Below the pieces are notes generated by a model. It was not told the origin of the DNA, did not search any database, and saw only the letters and a list, made by a program, of their open reading frames with translations. Source: Effrenium voratum (taxonomy: Eukaryota > Sar > Dinophyceae > Suessiales > Symbiodiniaceae). From it: 64,000 nucleotides of DNA. Location of the stretch: positions 1,262,867 through 1,326,866 of the forward strand of contig CAUJNA010000491.1 of NCBI GenBank assembly GCA_963377175.1. Reading direction: 5' to 3'. Both the position numbers and the translations under genes were made by a program. The first letter of the stretch is position 1. Each line of letters starts with the position of its first letter. Shown one piece after another: positions 17,684-27,479 of this stretch.

Positions 17684-17950
17684 TCATTTTGTGAGCTTGT
17701 CAAGTAGTTCTTGAGGGTTTTTAATTTCATCAATATCTATATTTTGTTTTTCTATGTATTCCTTTATGGCTTTCTGACGATATGCCTTTTTGCTTTGTTC
17801 AATTTTATTCTCCATCCATCCTTCTTTTTGTAGGTTCTTAAGATAATACAAGCGGTTGTATATAGCCATCTGTTTTTGTATCTCTTCCATTGTGTAGTCA
17901 TCCGGGTTCAAGTCCTTAGTAACATCATGATATTTTGATAATCTGGGCAT
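17684..17950 (-). CDS. Viral 88-aa helical protein, unknown
   Basis: A short basic/acidic helical protein (MPRLSKYHDVTKDLNPDDYTM at the start, IDIDEIKNPQELLDKL at the end) with no cysteine and no membrane segment. A TTTAAAGAAATA box stands 25 nt upstream and an 11-bp hairpin directly downstream, so it has its own complete transcription signals. It is divergent from the replicase across a 150-bp spacer containing two such boxes. I do not recognise the family. Confidence 0.6.
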   Translation of the reverse strand: MPRLSKYHDVTKDLNPDDYTMEEIQKQMAIYNRLYYLKNLQKEGWMENKIEQSKKAYRQKAIKEYIEKQNIDIDEIKNPQELLDKLTK

Positions 17951-17974
17951 TCTGTTAATATATTATTAACACAG

Positions 17975-17986
17975 TATTTCTTTAAA
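17975..17986 (-). promoter_or_regulatory. TTTAAAGAAATA box (minus strand)
   Basis: Exact TTTAAAGAAATA on the minus strand, 25 nt before the ATG at 17950. It faces away from the identical box at 18055-18066, so the 150-bp spacer is a divergent promoter. Confidence 0.55.
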
Positions 17987-18054
17987 TAAGTTTTACATAA
18001 AATATAATTATATACTATAAATTATCATTAAATAACATTTCAAGAAAAAACGCA

Positions 18055-18066
18055 TTTAAAGAAATA
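18055..18066 (+). promoter_or_regulatory. TTTAAAGAAATA box upstream of the replicase
   Basis: Exact TTTAAAGAAATA followed by TTGACACTATA, starting 46 nt before the ATG at 18101. The same box plus CACTATATATA precedes the gene at 23740, so the conserved unit is probably longer than 12 bases. Confidence 0.55.
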
Positions 18067-18100
18067 TTGACACTATAAAATATATAATATAAATATTATT

Positions 18101-21100
18101 ATGACATCAAAAGCTGTAAAAAGAAATATTAACTCTTTAGAAAGCAAACTCGAAAGGAACAAGGGGAATTTATCAACACAACAAAAGGCAAAGGTTAGAG
18201 ACATTATAGGATTATACACCGACAGGAAAATATCACAATACACAACAGCGGAGAAGATAGTTAATGATTTCATAAAGGCAAAATCAGAGGATGAAAAGAG
18301 CAAGGCAAATCAAAAATACGACCAGGTTATGAACACATATGAAGAGAGAGAACCACTAAACGAAAGAATGAAAAAGAACAAACAGGAGAACATAACAAGA
18401 GGGCACAAAACAAAACCCAGAGATTACAAGTTTTTTACTATGAGTGGATATGGAGCACATAAGGTAAAAGCATCGTTTAAAGACATTGAAGGCGGGACAT
18501 ATTATCCCATGCATTTTGATGATAAGCATGCGGGAGTGAAGACTGGAAGATGGATAGAGGAGTTAGTCAAGAAGAGAATATTTAGACTGCATGACAAAAA
18601 CCTTTTTAAGAAGGTTATTAAAACACTGGCGCAAGATGACGACATCGCTAGGCATTACAAGACAATGAAGCACTATATAGATGCAGTAGTCATTTATGAT
18701 GCCGACACGGTAGAAGGAGATATTAAAGATTATGACCCTAAAAAGAAGAACTTAAAAAACGCAAATAATATTGGTATTTTTCATAGATATATGGAAACAG
18801 AACTCGACCCATAATATTGCACTTTTGAGGAAGCCATTAAGGTAAAGCATTATGTTGAAAACGAATGTTGGATTAACACATTGAATGATTTTTATGGACA
18901 AGAGAAGAACATGAAGAAGATGACCAGAGAGGGTATTTTGAAACTCATAGACAAAACAGACGAGGAATTCAAAAACCATGGTGCTTCAATAGAAGACATG
19001 AACAAGGTATTTAAAGAGTATGCCATCACCGCCAGAATTTTCGATATTGTGGGTAATTTGATTTTTACATTTGACCCACCAAAAAGAAACCATAACATTA
19101 AAACATTCTACGCATTAATAAGGAATGACCATATATATACATTAAATAAGGACTTGATATATATACATTAAATAAGGACTTGAAACAATTGAAATCAAAT
19201 TTAGGAATAAAGAAAGAGTATAATATCAATGTTAATGCTTCTACCGACTTTTATTTAAATCATAGAGAGGAACCCAATAAATGCATCATGATTGAAGAGC
19301 TGGATGACATATTAAAACACACCGAACAAGACGAATACACAATGATATATACACGCAATGATTTGGCGAAAATGTATTATCAAGCAAAGCAGGCGGGATA
19401 TGACCCGAAAATTAAATTTAGTGCGTGTATCATTTCGGAGCTGATGTTTTAATTCAAGATTAAGAAAAGAATAATTACATACAGGTTAAAAACAAAAAAT
19501 TTGATTGATGCCTTCAATGCAAGTATAACAGTAGAAACTGAAGACACCTATAATAGGATGTCGAGAGCGATGTTTGAATTCAATAAATCATTATTTAATC
19601 CACTGCATAAATCTTATTATAATGACATTGATGTAGAAATTTTAAACACATGCAGGACAGTAGCACCCGCTGGTAAATTTCATTACTTTTATCATAGTAA
19701 TGAATTACATATAGAGATTGACCAGAACAAGGCATATACACATAATTTAACTAAAATCGTAAAAATTCCAGTGTTTAAACAATTTGACATTTGGATGCCT
19801 TATGATTGTGGTAAACATGATTTTAATAACATGGGAGAATTATGTTTGTTCTTAGTTAAGTTTACTGGAAAACAAACATCATTATTTTAATAAACAATAT
19901 AATTTAATATATGGCATGTTTTTAGGAGAGTTTATTGACGAAGTCGAAATTTTATATTTTAAAAAGCCTTCTTCGATTTATGAAGTAGATTATAAAAGTA
20001 TAGTTGAGAACCTATGGAAGACTAACATATCAAATAATTTAGGCGAAGACATCAAGGTTAAGAAATTGATTTCGAATGTAAATATCGGATTGTTAGAAAA
20101 GGGAACTAACAAGTCTCAGAAGAGTTTAGTATTTGATACATTAAGTGAAGCACTGTATCATCAAAATCTGTATGGGGGAAGAATTAATAAGATTAGTGGA
20201 TTTTATGATGATAAGGTTTTGACAGAGATGACAGATGAATATATTAAAGAATTAGAAAGGAACATAGGCGAGGGATAGGTTTTAGAATTTAAGGCTCATG
20301 ATAATGATGATGATAGGTACCGGAATTCTGATGATGGTACATATAAATTTTGGAAAAATAATATGTATTATCACAATCATTGTCGTGAATGTTATAAAAT
20401 TATAGATGTTAAAAAATACGATATCAAAAACGTTGAGAAAGAATCAGAAGTCAAATGTTACACATTGACAATGACACATAAAAAAGACTTAACCAATGGC
20501 TTTAGGTATATTAAAGAGCTACTCATGCAACGACATAATTTTAAAATGCATAAAGATTATAAAACATTGAAAAACAACAATATCAATGTGCATAGTGTTA
20601 AAACCGATGCCTTCATTATTGATAGGAAAATATTGACAAGGCTAAAACATTGATTAAGTTTTCAACCAAAAGGGGAGGATGGAGAGCTGAAGATAATAAA
20701 CAAGTATCACCACCGAGCGATATATACAAAATTAAGGTTCATGAGTTATCAGAAATTCCGACTTACAATAATGTAAAAATTCGTGTTAAAGACGAATACG
20801 ACACCAAAAGCATTTGTGAGCAAATTGTGTCATGTAATCCGGTTGATAAAAGCAAGACTGGCTGGAAGTGGCAAGAGTTATATAGGCGAATATATGAAAA
20901 ATCTAGGTTATAATGTGTTATTCGTATGTCCTAATAACAAGCAGAAGCAAGAAACCGAAGCCGACGCCATAACATTAAACAATTTTTTTAGCATCCCAAT
21001 AGAAGCTGGAGAAAGATTACCGACATTTGACCATCCTGATTATAATTGTATTGTGTTTGATGAGCTAGGTATGGCAGGTAATTAGAAGTTGAACAGAGTT

Positions 21101-22114
21101 AGGGAGTTTAAGGATACGCACCCAGAGAAGATAATTATAGGAACTGCTGACGGGAAGCAGTTGAAACCTATAGCTGACTTAACTATCACCCAAGACCACG
21201 AGACATATTTAAACAACTGTCTTAATCAAATATTTAAATTTAAGATTTATCTTAAGATATCTAAGAGACTTAAGACAGAAGAAGATAAAATTAAATTGAA
21301 TGATATATATAATGACATTTGGAAAAGTAAACTGCCCTTTAAGGAAATAGTAAATAAACATTTTGAAACTACAAGCGACATCATGGAAGGAGAGCATAAC
21401 ATAGCCTATACTAATGCTAGGTGCAAATGGGTAAGCAAGACCGTAAGAAATAATTTAGGAAAGACAGATAAATATGAAATTGGAGAGCATGTGATATGCA
21501 GAGTTTATAAAAAGGAAATGGGGCAGGTGTTTAATGTAAATATTACTTATGAAATTATTAGTATTGATGATTGGAAAGTAGAAATCCAAGATATCAAAAG
21601 TAAAACTATATTCATGACAAACACCACGACTTTAGACAAGCACTTTATACATGCGTATTGTGCTACATGCCATTCGTCTCAAGGGGCTTCTGTAGATAAA
21701 AGCATTACTATACACGAATGGGATAAATCACATTTGGTCAGCCGTGAGTGGATTTGGACAGCGATCACGAGATGCAGAGATATCAATAAAGTCAAGTTTT
21801 TCAAAGCAGACATAGATGATACTGATTTAAATGAAGCACAAGTAACCAGATATTTAGAACATAAGATTAAACAATATAAATTACAAGACATGAAAGCAGA
21901 GAGAGAGATAGACAACAAAAAATATATTGATGTCAAATGGTTATTTGACAGGCTTAATACCAGATGTAATAAATGCAGTTCAGAGTTTGACATAGAAATA
22001 AATAATGGAGTAATAAATAGCAATATGACAGCCCAAAGAATAAACAACGATTATGCCCATCATAAGGAAAACTGTATATCTTACTGTTTAAACTGTAATC
22101 GCCGGGAAAAATAA
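18101..22114 (+). pseudogene. Replicase-helicase polyprotein (SF1 helicase C-terminus), broken
   Basis: One ~1,330-codon gene can be followed through eight lesions: stops at 18812, 19450, 20276 and 21083; a 26-bp tandem duplication at 19131-19182; single-base shifts near 19,888, 20,630 and 20,850. The C-terminal third is a superfamily-1 helicase. P-loop LAGSGKSYIGEY lies near 20,870, the DE-box CIVFDELGM near 21,060 and GTADGKQLKP near 21,150. CHSSQGASVDKSITIHEW lies near 21,670 and ISREW-type WTAITRCR near 21,760. The last ~50 codons form a Cys4/His HNH-like zinc module (CNKCSSEF ... HHKENCISYCLNC). Upstream, RNHNIKTFYALIRNDHIYTLNKDL and VHSVKTDAFIID look like parts of a viral replicative polymerase or nuclease, but I cannot place them in a family with confidence. 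It is divergent from 17684-17950 and followed 17 nt later by the integrase. Confidence 0.7.
19131..19182. repeat. 26-bp tandem duplication inside the replicase gene
   Basis: ATATATATACATTAAATAAG plus GACTTG occurs twice in direct succession (19131-19156 and 19157-19182). Because 26 is not a multiple of three it breaks the frame. With one copy removed, the frame reads straight through from HIYTLNKDL into KQLKSNLGI, which shows that the ancestral gene was continuous here. Confidence 0.9.
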
Positions 22115-22131
22115 TATCTATCTTATTTTAT

Positions 22132-23039
22132 ATGGCATCTAAGCAAGATATTATTAATAATGTTTATTATGATAAGGGAGGCTTCGGGTCAAAGAACCGC
22201 ACTTTACAAGAAGCAAGAAAAAAGGATAACACAATAACTATAAACGATATTAATGAGTTTTTTAGGAAGAATGTAGAACAGAAAGCCAAGCCAAGAGGAC
22301 AGAATTCATTTGTAGCTCCTAACGCATATTATGAGTTTCAAATTGATTTATTTTTCATTAATGATATCCCTAAACAAAAAATGAAAGTTGGCATGATGTG
22401 TATTGACATATTTTCTAAGTATATGGTTGTTGTCCCGCTTATGTCAAAACAGCCAGCGGACATTTTAGCAGGACTGATGGAATGTATTAAAAAAATGGGT
22501 GGAAAGCCCAAACTAATTTATATTGACGATGAAGGAGCTTATAACAATCAAAGTGTTATAGATTTCTTGAAGGGTGAAAAATAGAGTTGCACAGAACCAG
22601 AGGACACCCAGCATTTGCGGAGAGGGCGATAAGGACGTTTAAAGATAGCTTGTATAAGAGGGTTGAAAACGATGAGAAAAAAGGAAAGGTTATTCAATGG
22701 ACAGACTACATACACGAGATTATATTAACCTATAACAATGGAATAAAGCACACTTCGCACGGCTTAACACCGTCAGAAGCAAGAAAGCCTAAACACCAAT
22801 TAGAAGTGAGGTTAAATTTAGGTATGAAAGCCAAAAGAAATAGAGTTTATCCAGATTTAAATGTAGGAAATGAAGTTAAGATATTCAGGAAAAGGAGACC
22901 AAATGAAAAAGATAGAGTAGGAAATTACACAAAGCAGACTTACACAATAGCAAAGACAGAAAAGAAATTAGGACAGGACTATTATTATATTGAAAATTAT
23001 GACAGGGCATTTTTGAGACATGAGTTATTAAATGTATAA
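22132..23039 (+). pseudogene. Retroviral-type (rve) integrase, one frameshift
   Basis: DDE recombinase that would join the TIR ends to host DNA and make the 5-bp duplication seen at the borders. The catalytic core shows the first Asp in FQIDLFF, the second in YIDDEGAYNN, and the Glu in FAERAIRTFKDSL. The C-terminal part (GNEVKIFRKRR, YYIENYDRAFLRHEL) resembles the SH3-like or chromodomain-like DNA-binding tail. One A is missing from the A-run near 22,581. This shifts the frame at GEK between the second Asp and the Glu; both halves are otherwise open. The full length would be about 302 aa. It starts 17 nt after the replicase stop on the same strand, so both were probably expressed together. 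It is the element's own integrase, now inactive as written. Confidence 0.85.
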
Positions 23040-23096
23040 ATTTATTTCTTGTAAAAAATATTTGAATAAATAACAACTATATATATTATAATAGCA

Positions 23097-23622
23097 ATGG
23101 TTGAAACCGTAATCAACAGTTATATCAATAAGAAATGCTACGACTGTTGCCACTTCAAAAAAGAAAATATGGAATTATATAAATTGAATTTACCTAATGG
23201 AATAGTTAATAATATTATTGATTATTCTTTGGATAACAAAAATATATGTAAAATTTGTAGAAAATGGAGATATTACCAAGAAGCAATCGAATATAATTTG
23301 GACATTAAAAGGCTTAATGAAAGAAATGTTGAAGATGACATTTTGATATGTTTAACTGTGTATGAAATACCACCTTATGATTATGTTAAAGCATTTCTTG
23401 AAATCAGTAAGAAAAAGTATGACATTATTTACTACATATTATGGGCATTGATTTATCAAAGAAAAAGAGGGTTTGATGTAAAAAAAAATCATTAAATCAT
23501 ATATTGAAAGTGAACAGTTTAATGTTAACAATATGGTGATAGATATTAATACTATATTTAAAATGATGTATGAAAGAAGTAAAACATATCAATTAAATAG
23601 TTATCCTGAACTGAAATTATAA
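23097..23622 (+). pseudogene. CxxC small viral protein, paralogue 1, frameshift near its end
   Basis: The first 132 codons are open (23097-23495). The protein then continues in another frame (IKSYIESEQF ... YPELKL) to a TAA at 23620-23622, the shift lying in the A-run at 23480-23488. It has CYDCCHF near the N-terminus, LYKLNLPNGIVNNIIDYS and CKICRKW, an arrangement shared with the next gene. The two cysteine pairs could bind one zinc ion. The remainder is helical and aromatic-rich. The upstream leader (ATTTCTTGTAAAAAA ... ACTATATATATTA) is also duplicated in front of the neighbour. The function is unknown. Confidence 0.55.
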
Positions 23623-23703
23623 TCATAATATAATAATAACATGTAAAATATTATATGTTATAATTATATTTCAATATGTAATTTTATTTCTTGTAAAAAA
23701 GTA

Positions 23704-23715
23704 TTTAAAGAAATA
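23704..23715 (+). promoter_or_regulatory. TTTAAAGAAATA box upstream of the last viral gene
   Basis: Exact TTTAAAGAAATA followed by AACACTATATATATTA, ending 24 nt before the ATG at 23740. The surrounding ~50 bp (from 23683) is a diverged copy of the leader at 23041-23093, where the box reads TTTGAATAAATA. The two genes thus have duplicated promoters. Confidence 0.55.
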
Positions 23716-23739
23716 AACACTATATATATTACAGTGGAA

Positions 23740-24372
23740 ATGTTATTTAATTATTCAAAGTGCGAATGTTGTACAACTAAAAGGAATGATGTTAATATAA
23801 CATTGTATAAGTTATTACCCGCCAATCTATGTAATAAAATAAGTGAATATGATGTATATTGTAATCAATGCTGTAAAACAAGAGACCTTGAAAAGTTTTT
23901 TGTTGAAGAACACAAGGATAAGGGATATACAAAGTTTCAATTACAATTAAAATTCTTTATGAGATATCAAAAACGATTTCCTGTATGTTTTTACCATAAA
24001 ATTGCTAGAAAGTCATTTGAAAAAGAAATTGATGAGTTCTTTAATAATAAAGATTTAATTAAGAGGTTTGGAGGAGCAAACGCAATTAAACCATATAAAG
24101 CATTTGTTAAAAAAATTCGAGACATGTTTGAAGCGATTGATTGGCATTTATTAAGTAAAGATAAAATAAACGAGGTCTTGAATGAATTTAGAATAACTAA
24201 ATATCATGTATGGTCTTACTACAACACTAAATATCAAGTATGGCTACTAGTTAATTTGTTTTTCTGGGAATATATTTATTCAATAATAGGAAAAGACAAT
24301 ATCAAATATATAGACATTGGCGATATTGATAAATATGTAGATTACATATTTGAGGACATATTTCCTGACTAA
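23740..24372 (+). CDS. CxxC viral protein, paralogue 2 (210 aa), function unknown
   Basis: Start at ATG 23740 (MLFNYSKCECC). N-terminal CECC, then LYKLLPANLCNKISEYD and CNQCCKTRDL follow the same pattern as the gene at 23097: Cys pair, LYKL-LP--I-NKI, Cys pair. A long, mostly helical part rich in Phe, Tyr and Trp follows (FFMRYQKRFPVCFYHK, YYNTKYQVWLLVNLFFWEY). The frame is intact. It is the last gene before the right TIR and its stop is 24 nt from the TIR edge. The role is unknown; the duplicated pair at the right end is typical of host-interaction genes, but that is a guess. Confidence 0.65.
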   Translation: MLFNYSKCECCTTKRNDVNITLYKLLPANLCNKISEYDVYCNQCCKTRDLEKFFVEEHKDKGYTKFQLQLKFFMRYQKRFPVCFYHKIARKSFEKEIDEFFNNKDLIKRFGGANAIKPYKAFVKKIRDMFEAIDWHLLSKDKINEVLNEFRITKYHVWSYYNTKYQVWLLVNLFFWEYIYSIIGKDNIKYIDIGDIDKYVDYIFEDIFPD

Positions 24373-24395
24373 AAATGTAACCCATAATTCTTAAT

Positions 24396-24917
24396 CATAC
24401 TATAATAATAACATTTATACCCTTATATGTTATAATTATAATGTAAGTATAGCGTTTTATATATTGAAGATAAAATCCTACAAGGGACACCACGCCTATT
24501 AAAATATATGATAAAAGTGATGAAACGAAGGAGGGGAGTGATGTTGTTGCTGTTCTATTTTTTGTCCGAGAAATGGACAAATCGTTTTTAGACAGTTCGA
24601 TTTTTTTTTGATGACAAATATTTTTGCAATATATTTTGCAAAATTTATTTTTTTTTGAAATGGATGAGGCGAGGAGATTGAGGAAATGACATTTTGAAGG
24701 GTAGTTGGTGAAATGAATGAGGCGAGGAGGAAGGAGAAAAGGATGGCGAAAATTTTGGAAAAGTGATGAGAAAAAAACGGATGGGATGGAGACGGACAGA
24801 AAGGAACGTAGAAAAATGAGGAAAACAAATAAGGGTAGAAGATGGAAGATGAAAAAAGTTGTAGGGGGGGGTGTATGTATGAAGCAATTTATTTGCTAGG
24901 CAAGGCCCTCGACTACT
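24396..24917 (-). repeat. Right terminal inverted repeat of the PLV (522 bp)
   Basis: Reverse complement of 3468-3979, ending CCTCGACTACT directly before the second CTATC. About ten extra bases in this arm explain the length difference. Neither arm contains a convincing gene, and the frames seen in them are pyrimidine- or purine-run translations. Confidence 0.92.
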
Positions 24918-24922
24918 CTATC
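24918..24922. repeat. Right target-site duplication (CTATC)
   Basis: Second copy of the 5-bp duplication, directly after the right TIR. It is followed by AGGGGTGACAACC, which continues the interrupted dUTPase coding region of retroelement copy A. Confidence 0.9.
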
Positions 24923-26640
24923 AGGGGTGACAACCTTATCTCCAATAGGGTGAATGGTAGAGCGCGGTGGGATCCCTCTTCCATGCAGTGTTGTCGTTTA
25001 ACTCAGCGGCGACAGTGATCGTGGGCTTCTCCATCTTCCCTTTGTACCAGGCCTTGATGATCGTCTGCCACATCTGCTTAGGGTACAACGCAGTGAGCGG
25101 AGTGACGGATCCTTCGATCCTGGCATGTGCAAACCCCTTCTCGTGACGACACGCGCGATCTTCTCGAGGGCTGCAGCAAGGTCGGGAGAATTAGTAGCGA
25201 TCCTCCACTGCTTGCGGATCGGAGCCCCGTTCTTGTCCTTCATGCCAAAGTCGCATCCGTCGATATTGACAGTGAGGATCTCAGGATCGTTTAGAAACCT
25301 CTTCATAAAGGGCTGAGACCATCCAAGGCAGTGACGCGGCCATTCATAGGCAATGCGGCCGCCACCTCTCCGTTCTCTCGATTCCCGGATGAAGGCGGCG
25401 AACATGATCTGAGACTGCCTTTGGGCATCATTCAGCTCAGCAGCAAACTTGGGCCCATATTGAGACAGGTTGACGTATTGCCAAGTACTCCAAGGTCCAC
25501 ACGGTATGGACGACCAAAGATCGCACTTGGGGTTCTTCCTAACAATCTCGATCAGCTTGTGCGAGACTTCTTCAGCTCAAGCTCTCTCTCAGTGTTAACG
25601 TAAATCCTTCGCGCCATGAGAGACATAGCTCTCCAGTCATCAGATGAGATGGAGTTGGGCTTCCCGGTCCCGATATAAAGACCATCCTTTCGGTTGGAAG
25701 ATTGAGGATAGTCAATTGCCTCCTTCAGGCAACTCGTCGACAGGTAAGGGTTTCTTGGGCACAACCCTTGTCATAGAGGATGGTAACTCCGGTCCAGAAC
25801 TTGTGTGTTCTAACTCGGTGGCCACTCGCATAAACGTCTCGGGAGTCGCGATAGACCTCCTCTCTAGAGTCAAGGAACTTGCAGTGGGCGATTCGAACGT
25901 CATCAAGATCAGCTTGAATCGGGCCCCCCTGGTGGAAGGGGTCGGGTATCATCGCCAAAGAAGTCTTTCTTGCCTCAATGTGGTAGCGATGCCATGACTT
26001 CTCATCCTCAAAACGCACCCAGTAATCTCCTCTTTTGTGGGAGGAAGAACTACTGGATTCGGGCTGACCACCAATGCCTGCATCAGGGGCACCATCGACG
26101 TCAGTCTTGCGTTGGTGGTCACGGTGATCATCATCATCATCATCGTCGGGGTCAAACCTCCCTTCGTCAAAACTGAACGGTTAGCCCGGTCAGCCTTGTG
26201 TGACGCAATCTCTCGAGTTCGGGCCTCGTACGCCTTTAAGAGAGGAAATACGTAGGGCTCTTCGGCAATGTGGTAGATCTGCTTCACTTGATGAATGCTG
26301 GGCCGAACAACTCCAGCTTGGAAGTGTTCGAGATCGGCAACATAATATTCGCCCTTCCACTTGCCGCCAGGTTCAAGCCTGTATCCAAGGAAGACTCCAG
26401 GTTTTGCGCCTGGCGCAAATTTGGGAGCTTTGTACTGATCCTGCTCTTCCAGGAACAGCTGGAGCGACACTCGACTCATCTTCGATGAAGTCAGAGAAAG
26501 GATCGTAGTCGCAATCTCGCAGAGCCTCCTTGATCTCTTCGGCCAACATTGGTTCGCACTCTTCTTCTGAAAGCGCAAGTCCCTCTTTCGAGGTTTCGCC
26601 CCATTTGTCAAAGGCGGGCCCGGGAGCGGATGGTGAAGAT
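24923..26640 (-). pseudogene. Copia-like pol remnant, copy A, 5' half (KWGET region, MTase-like domain, dUTPase start)
   Basis: Minus-strand homology to copy B, in several frames. Near 26,600 it has FDKWGETSKEG; near 26,390 KPGVFLGYRLEPGGKWKGEYYVADLEHFQ (listed here as spaced motifs KPGVFLGYR and YYVADLEHFQ). KPNSISSDDWRAMSL lies near 25,640. The MTase-like domain runs to EWPRHCLGWSQPFM near 25,330 and VNIDGCDFGMKDKNG near 25,260, and the linker and dUTPase beginning are cut at 24,918 by the virus. Multiple indels show it was already decayed or has decayed since. It joins in frame and orientation to 1949-3467 across the virus. No protease or integrase is present in this copy. Confidence 0.85.
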
Positions 26641-27450
26641 GGAGGTGGCCCAGAAGGAGGAGGAGGAGGAGGAGGTCTCGACGAGTTCGTCATACCGGTA
26701 GCACGAGACGGAGATCCTCCGGGATTTCGATCTTGAGGAAGAGAATCCGTGCCAGACTTCTGCCATGATCCCGCTCCAGTGGAGAAAAGCACCATTACCA
26801 CCAGGGAATTCATAAATGGTAGGAGGTCGTTCCCTCAACTCAACCAAATTGATCTCGTTGACCCGCAGGACAATCTTCATGAACTTCTCCCGCATGCGCC
26901 TCGAACTGGACCCTGATTTCTTGTGAAGGTCCTTAATGAGCTGCCTCAAATCCGTAGCTGGAACGAGATGCTGGATGTACGTCTCAACGTTCCCACGGAT
27001 CGTCCTCTCTTTCGCGATAGTTCCCTCCATTTCAACGACACTCCGAAAGTTAGCTTCGACCACACCGTTGATCCTCCGAATCTCAGCTTCGAGAGCCCCA
27101 ATCTCGGAAAACCTAATGAGCTGAACCTTATGTTTTCAAGGGACTCGGCCTGTTCGCGAAGCTCAGCGGCCGATACGATGACGGAGTTGGATACAGCTTA
27201 AAGCGGTCGTTCGTCTCCTCCTGACTCCGTCCAACCCACTCGTGGATCTCACGGAACATGGAACGGCGGAGAAGATGCGATTATTTATCTTCTTGATCTC
27301 TCCGACACAGGCGTTGACGTCATCCCTGCGGTCCTGCAACCCTGGATTTCAGCCTTGCATCCTCGGATCTCGTTGTGGATCGCGAGAAGCAGCCCCTGAA
27401 GTTCAGAGGCAGCCGGATAGGCTGATAATCGCCGCCTACATGTGGTGCTG
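26641..27450 (-). pseudogene. Gag-like coiled-coil remnant 5' of copy A
   Basis: Minus-strand frames give a coiled-coil protein (LSAYPAASELQGLLLAIHNE, EIGALEAEIRRINGVVEANF, ERTIRGNVETYIQHLVPATD, REKFMKIVLRVNEINLVEL). A Pro-rich segment follows (SSRPPPPPPPSGPP) and runs directly into the KWGETS part of pol. It therefore occupies the gag position but joins pol downstream of where protease and integrase should be, so a large internal deletion or a recombinant origin is likely. Several stops and shifts are present. I do not find a counterpart in copy B. Confidence 0.45.
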
Positions 27451-27479
27451 AACGTTTTACCCTGGCGCGGATGAGTGGT

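Larger units (their letters stand above)
3468..24917. mobile_element. Integrated polinton-like virus (PLV), 21.45 kb, with TIRs and TSD
   Basis: A sharply AT-rich island in GC-rich host DNA, bounded by ~0.5-kb inverted repeats and a 5-bp target duplication. It carries the PLV hallmark set: a double-jelly-roll major capsid protein (10190-11719), a penton-like minor capsid protein (13274-14128), an A32/FtsK-type packaging ATPase (5714-6478) and an rve integrase (22132-23039). Accessory genes include a lipase, an S74 fibre, GIY-YIG nucleases and an SF1 helicase-replicase. I see no protein-primed DNA polymerase B of the classic Polinton type and no adenovirus-like cysteine protease, so it is better called a PLV than a canonical Maverick/Polinton. 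Genes left of about 13.2 kb are mostly minus strand and those to the right mostly plus strand. Replication and integration genes are broken while the capsid and ATPase ORFs are intact, so this is a decaying provirus. Confidence 0.93.

Noticed and set aside
13544..21090. Reassigned stop codons (TAA/TAG read as Gln, ciliate-type code) in the virus
   Set aside because: Several in-frame TAA/TAG codons would fit, but the same genes also carry frameshifts and a 26-bp duplication that recoding cannot explain. The intact genes (ATPase, MCP, lipase) have no internal TAA or TAG, and each is closed by an ordinary stop.
18101..22114. All frame breaks in the virus being sequencing errors
   Set aside because: Homopolymer shifts could be errors, but the isolated stop substitutions and the 26-bp duplication are not typical errors, and the long host-side ORFs (1,721 and over 2,200 codons) in the same sequence are clean.
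3468..24917. Calling the element a virophage or a canonical Maverick/Polinton
   Set aside because: Virophages usually carry a cysteine protease next to MCP and ATPase, and Polintons a protein-primed polymerase B; I see neither. MCP motifs and the gene mix fit PLVs better. The helper-virus idea is kept only as a hypothesis.
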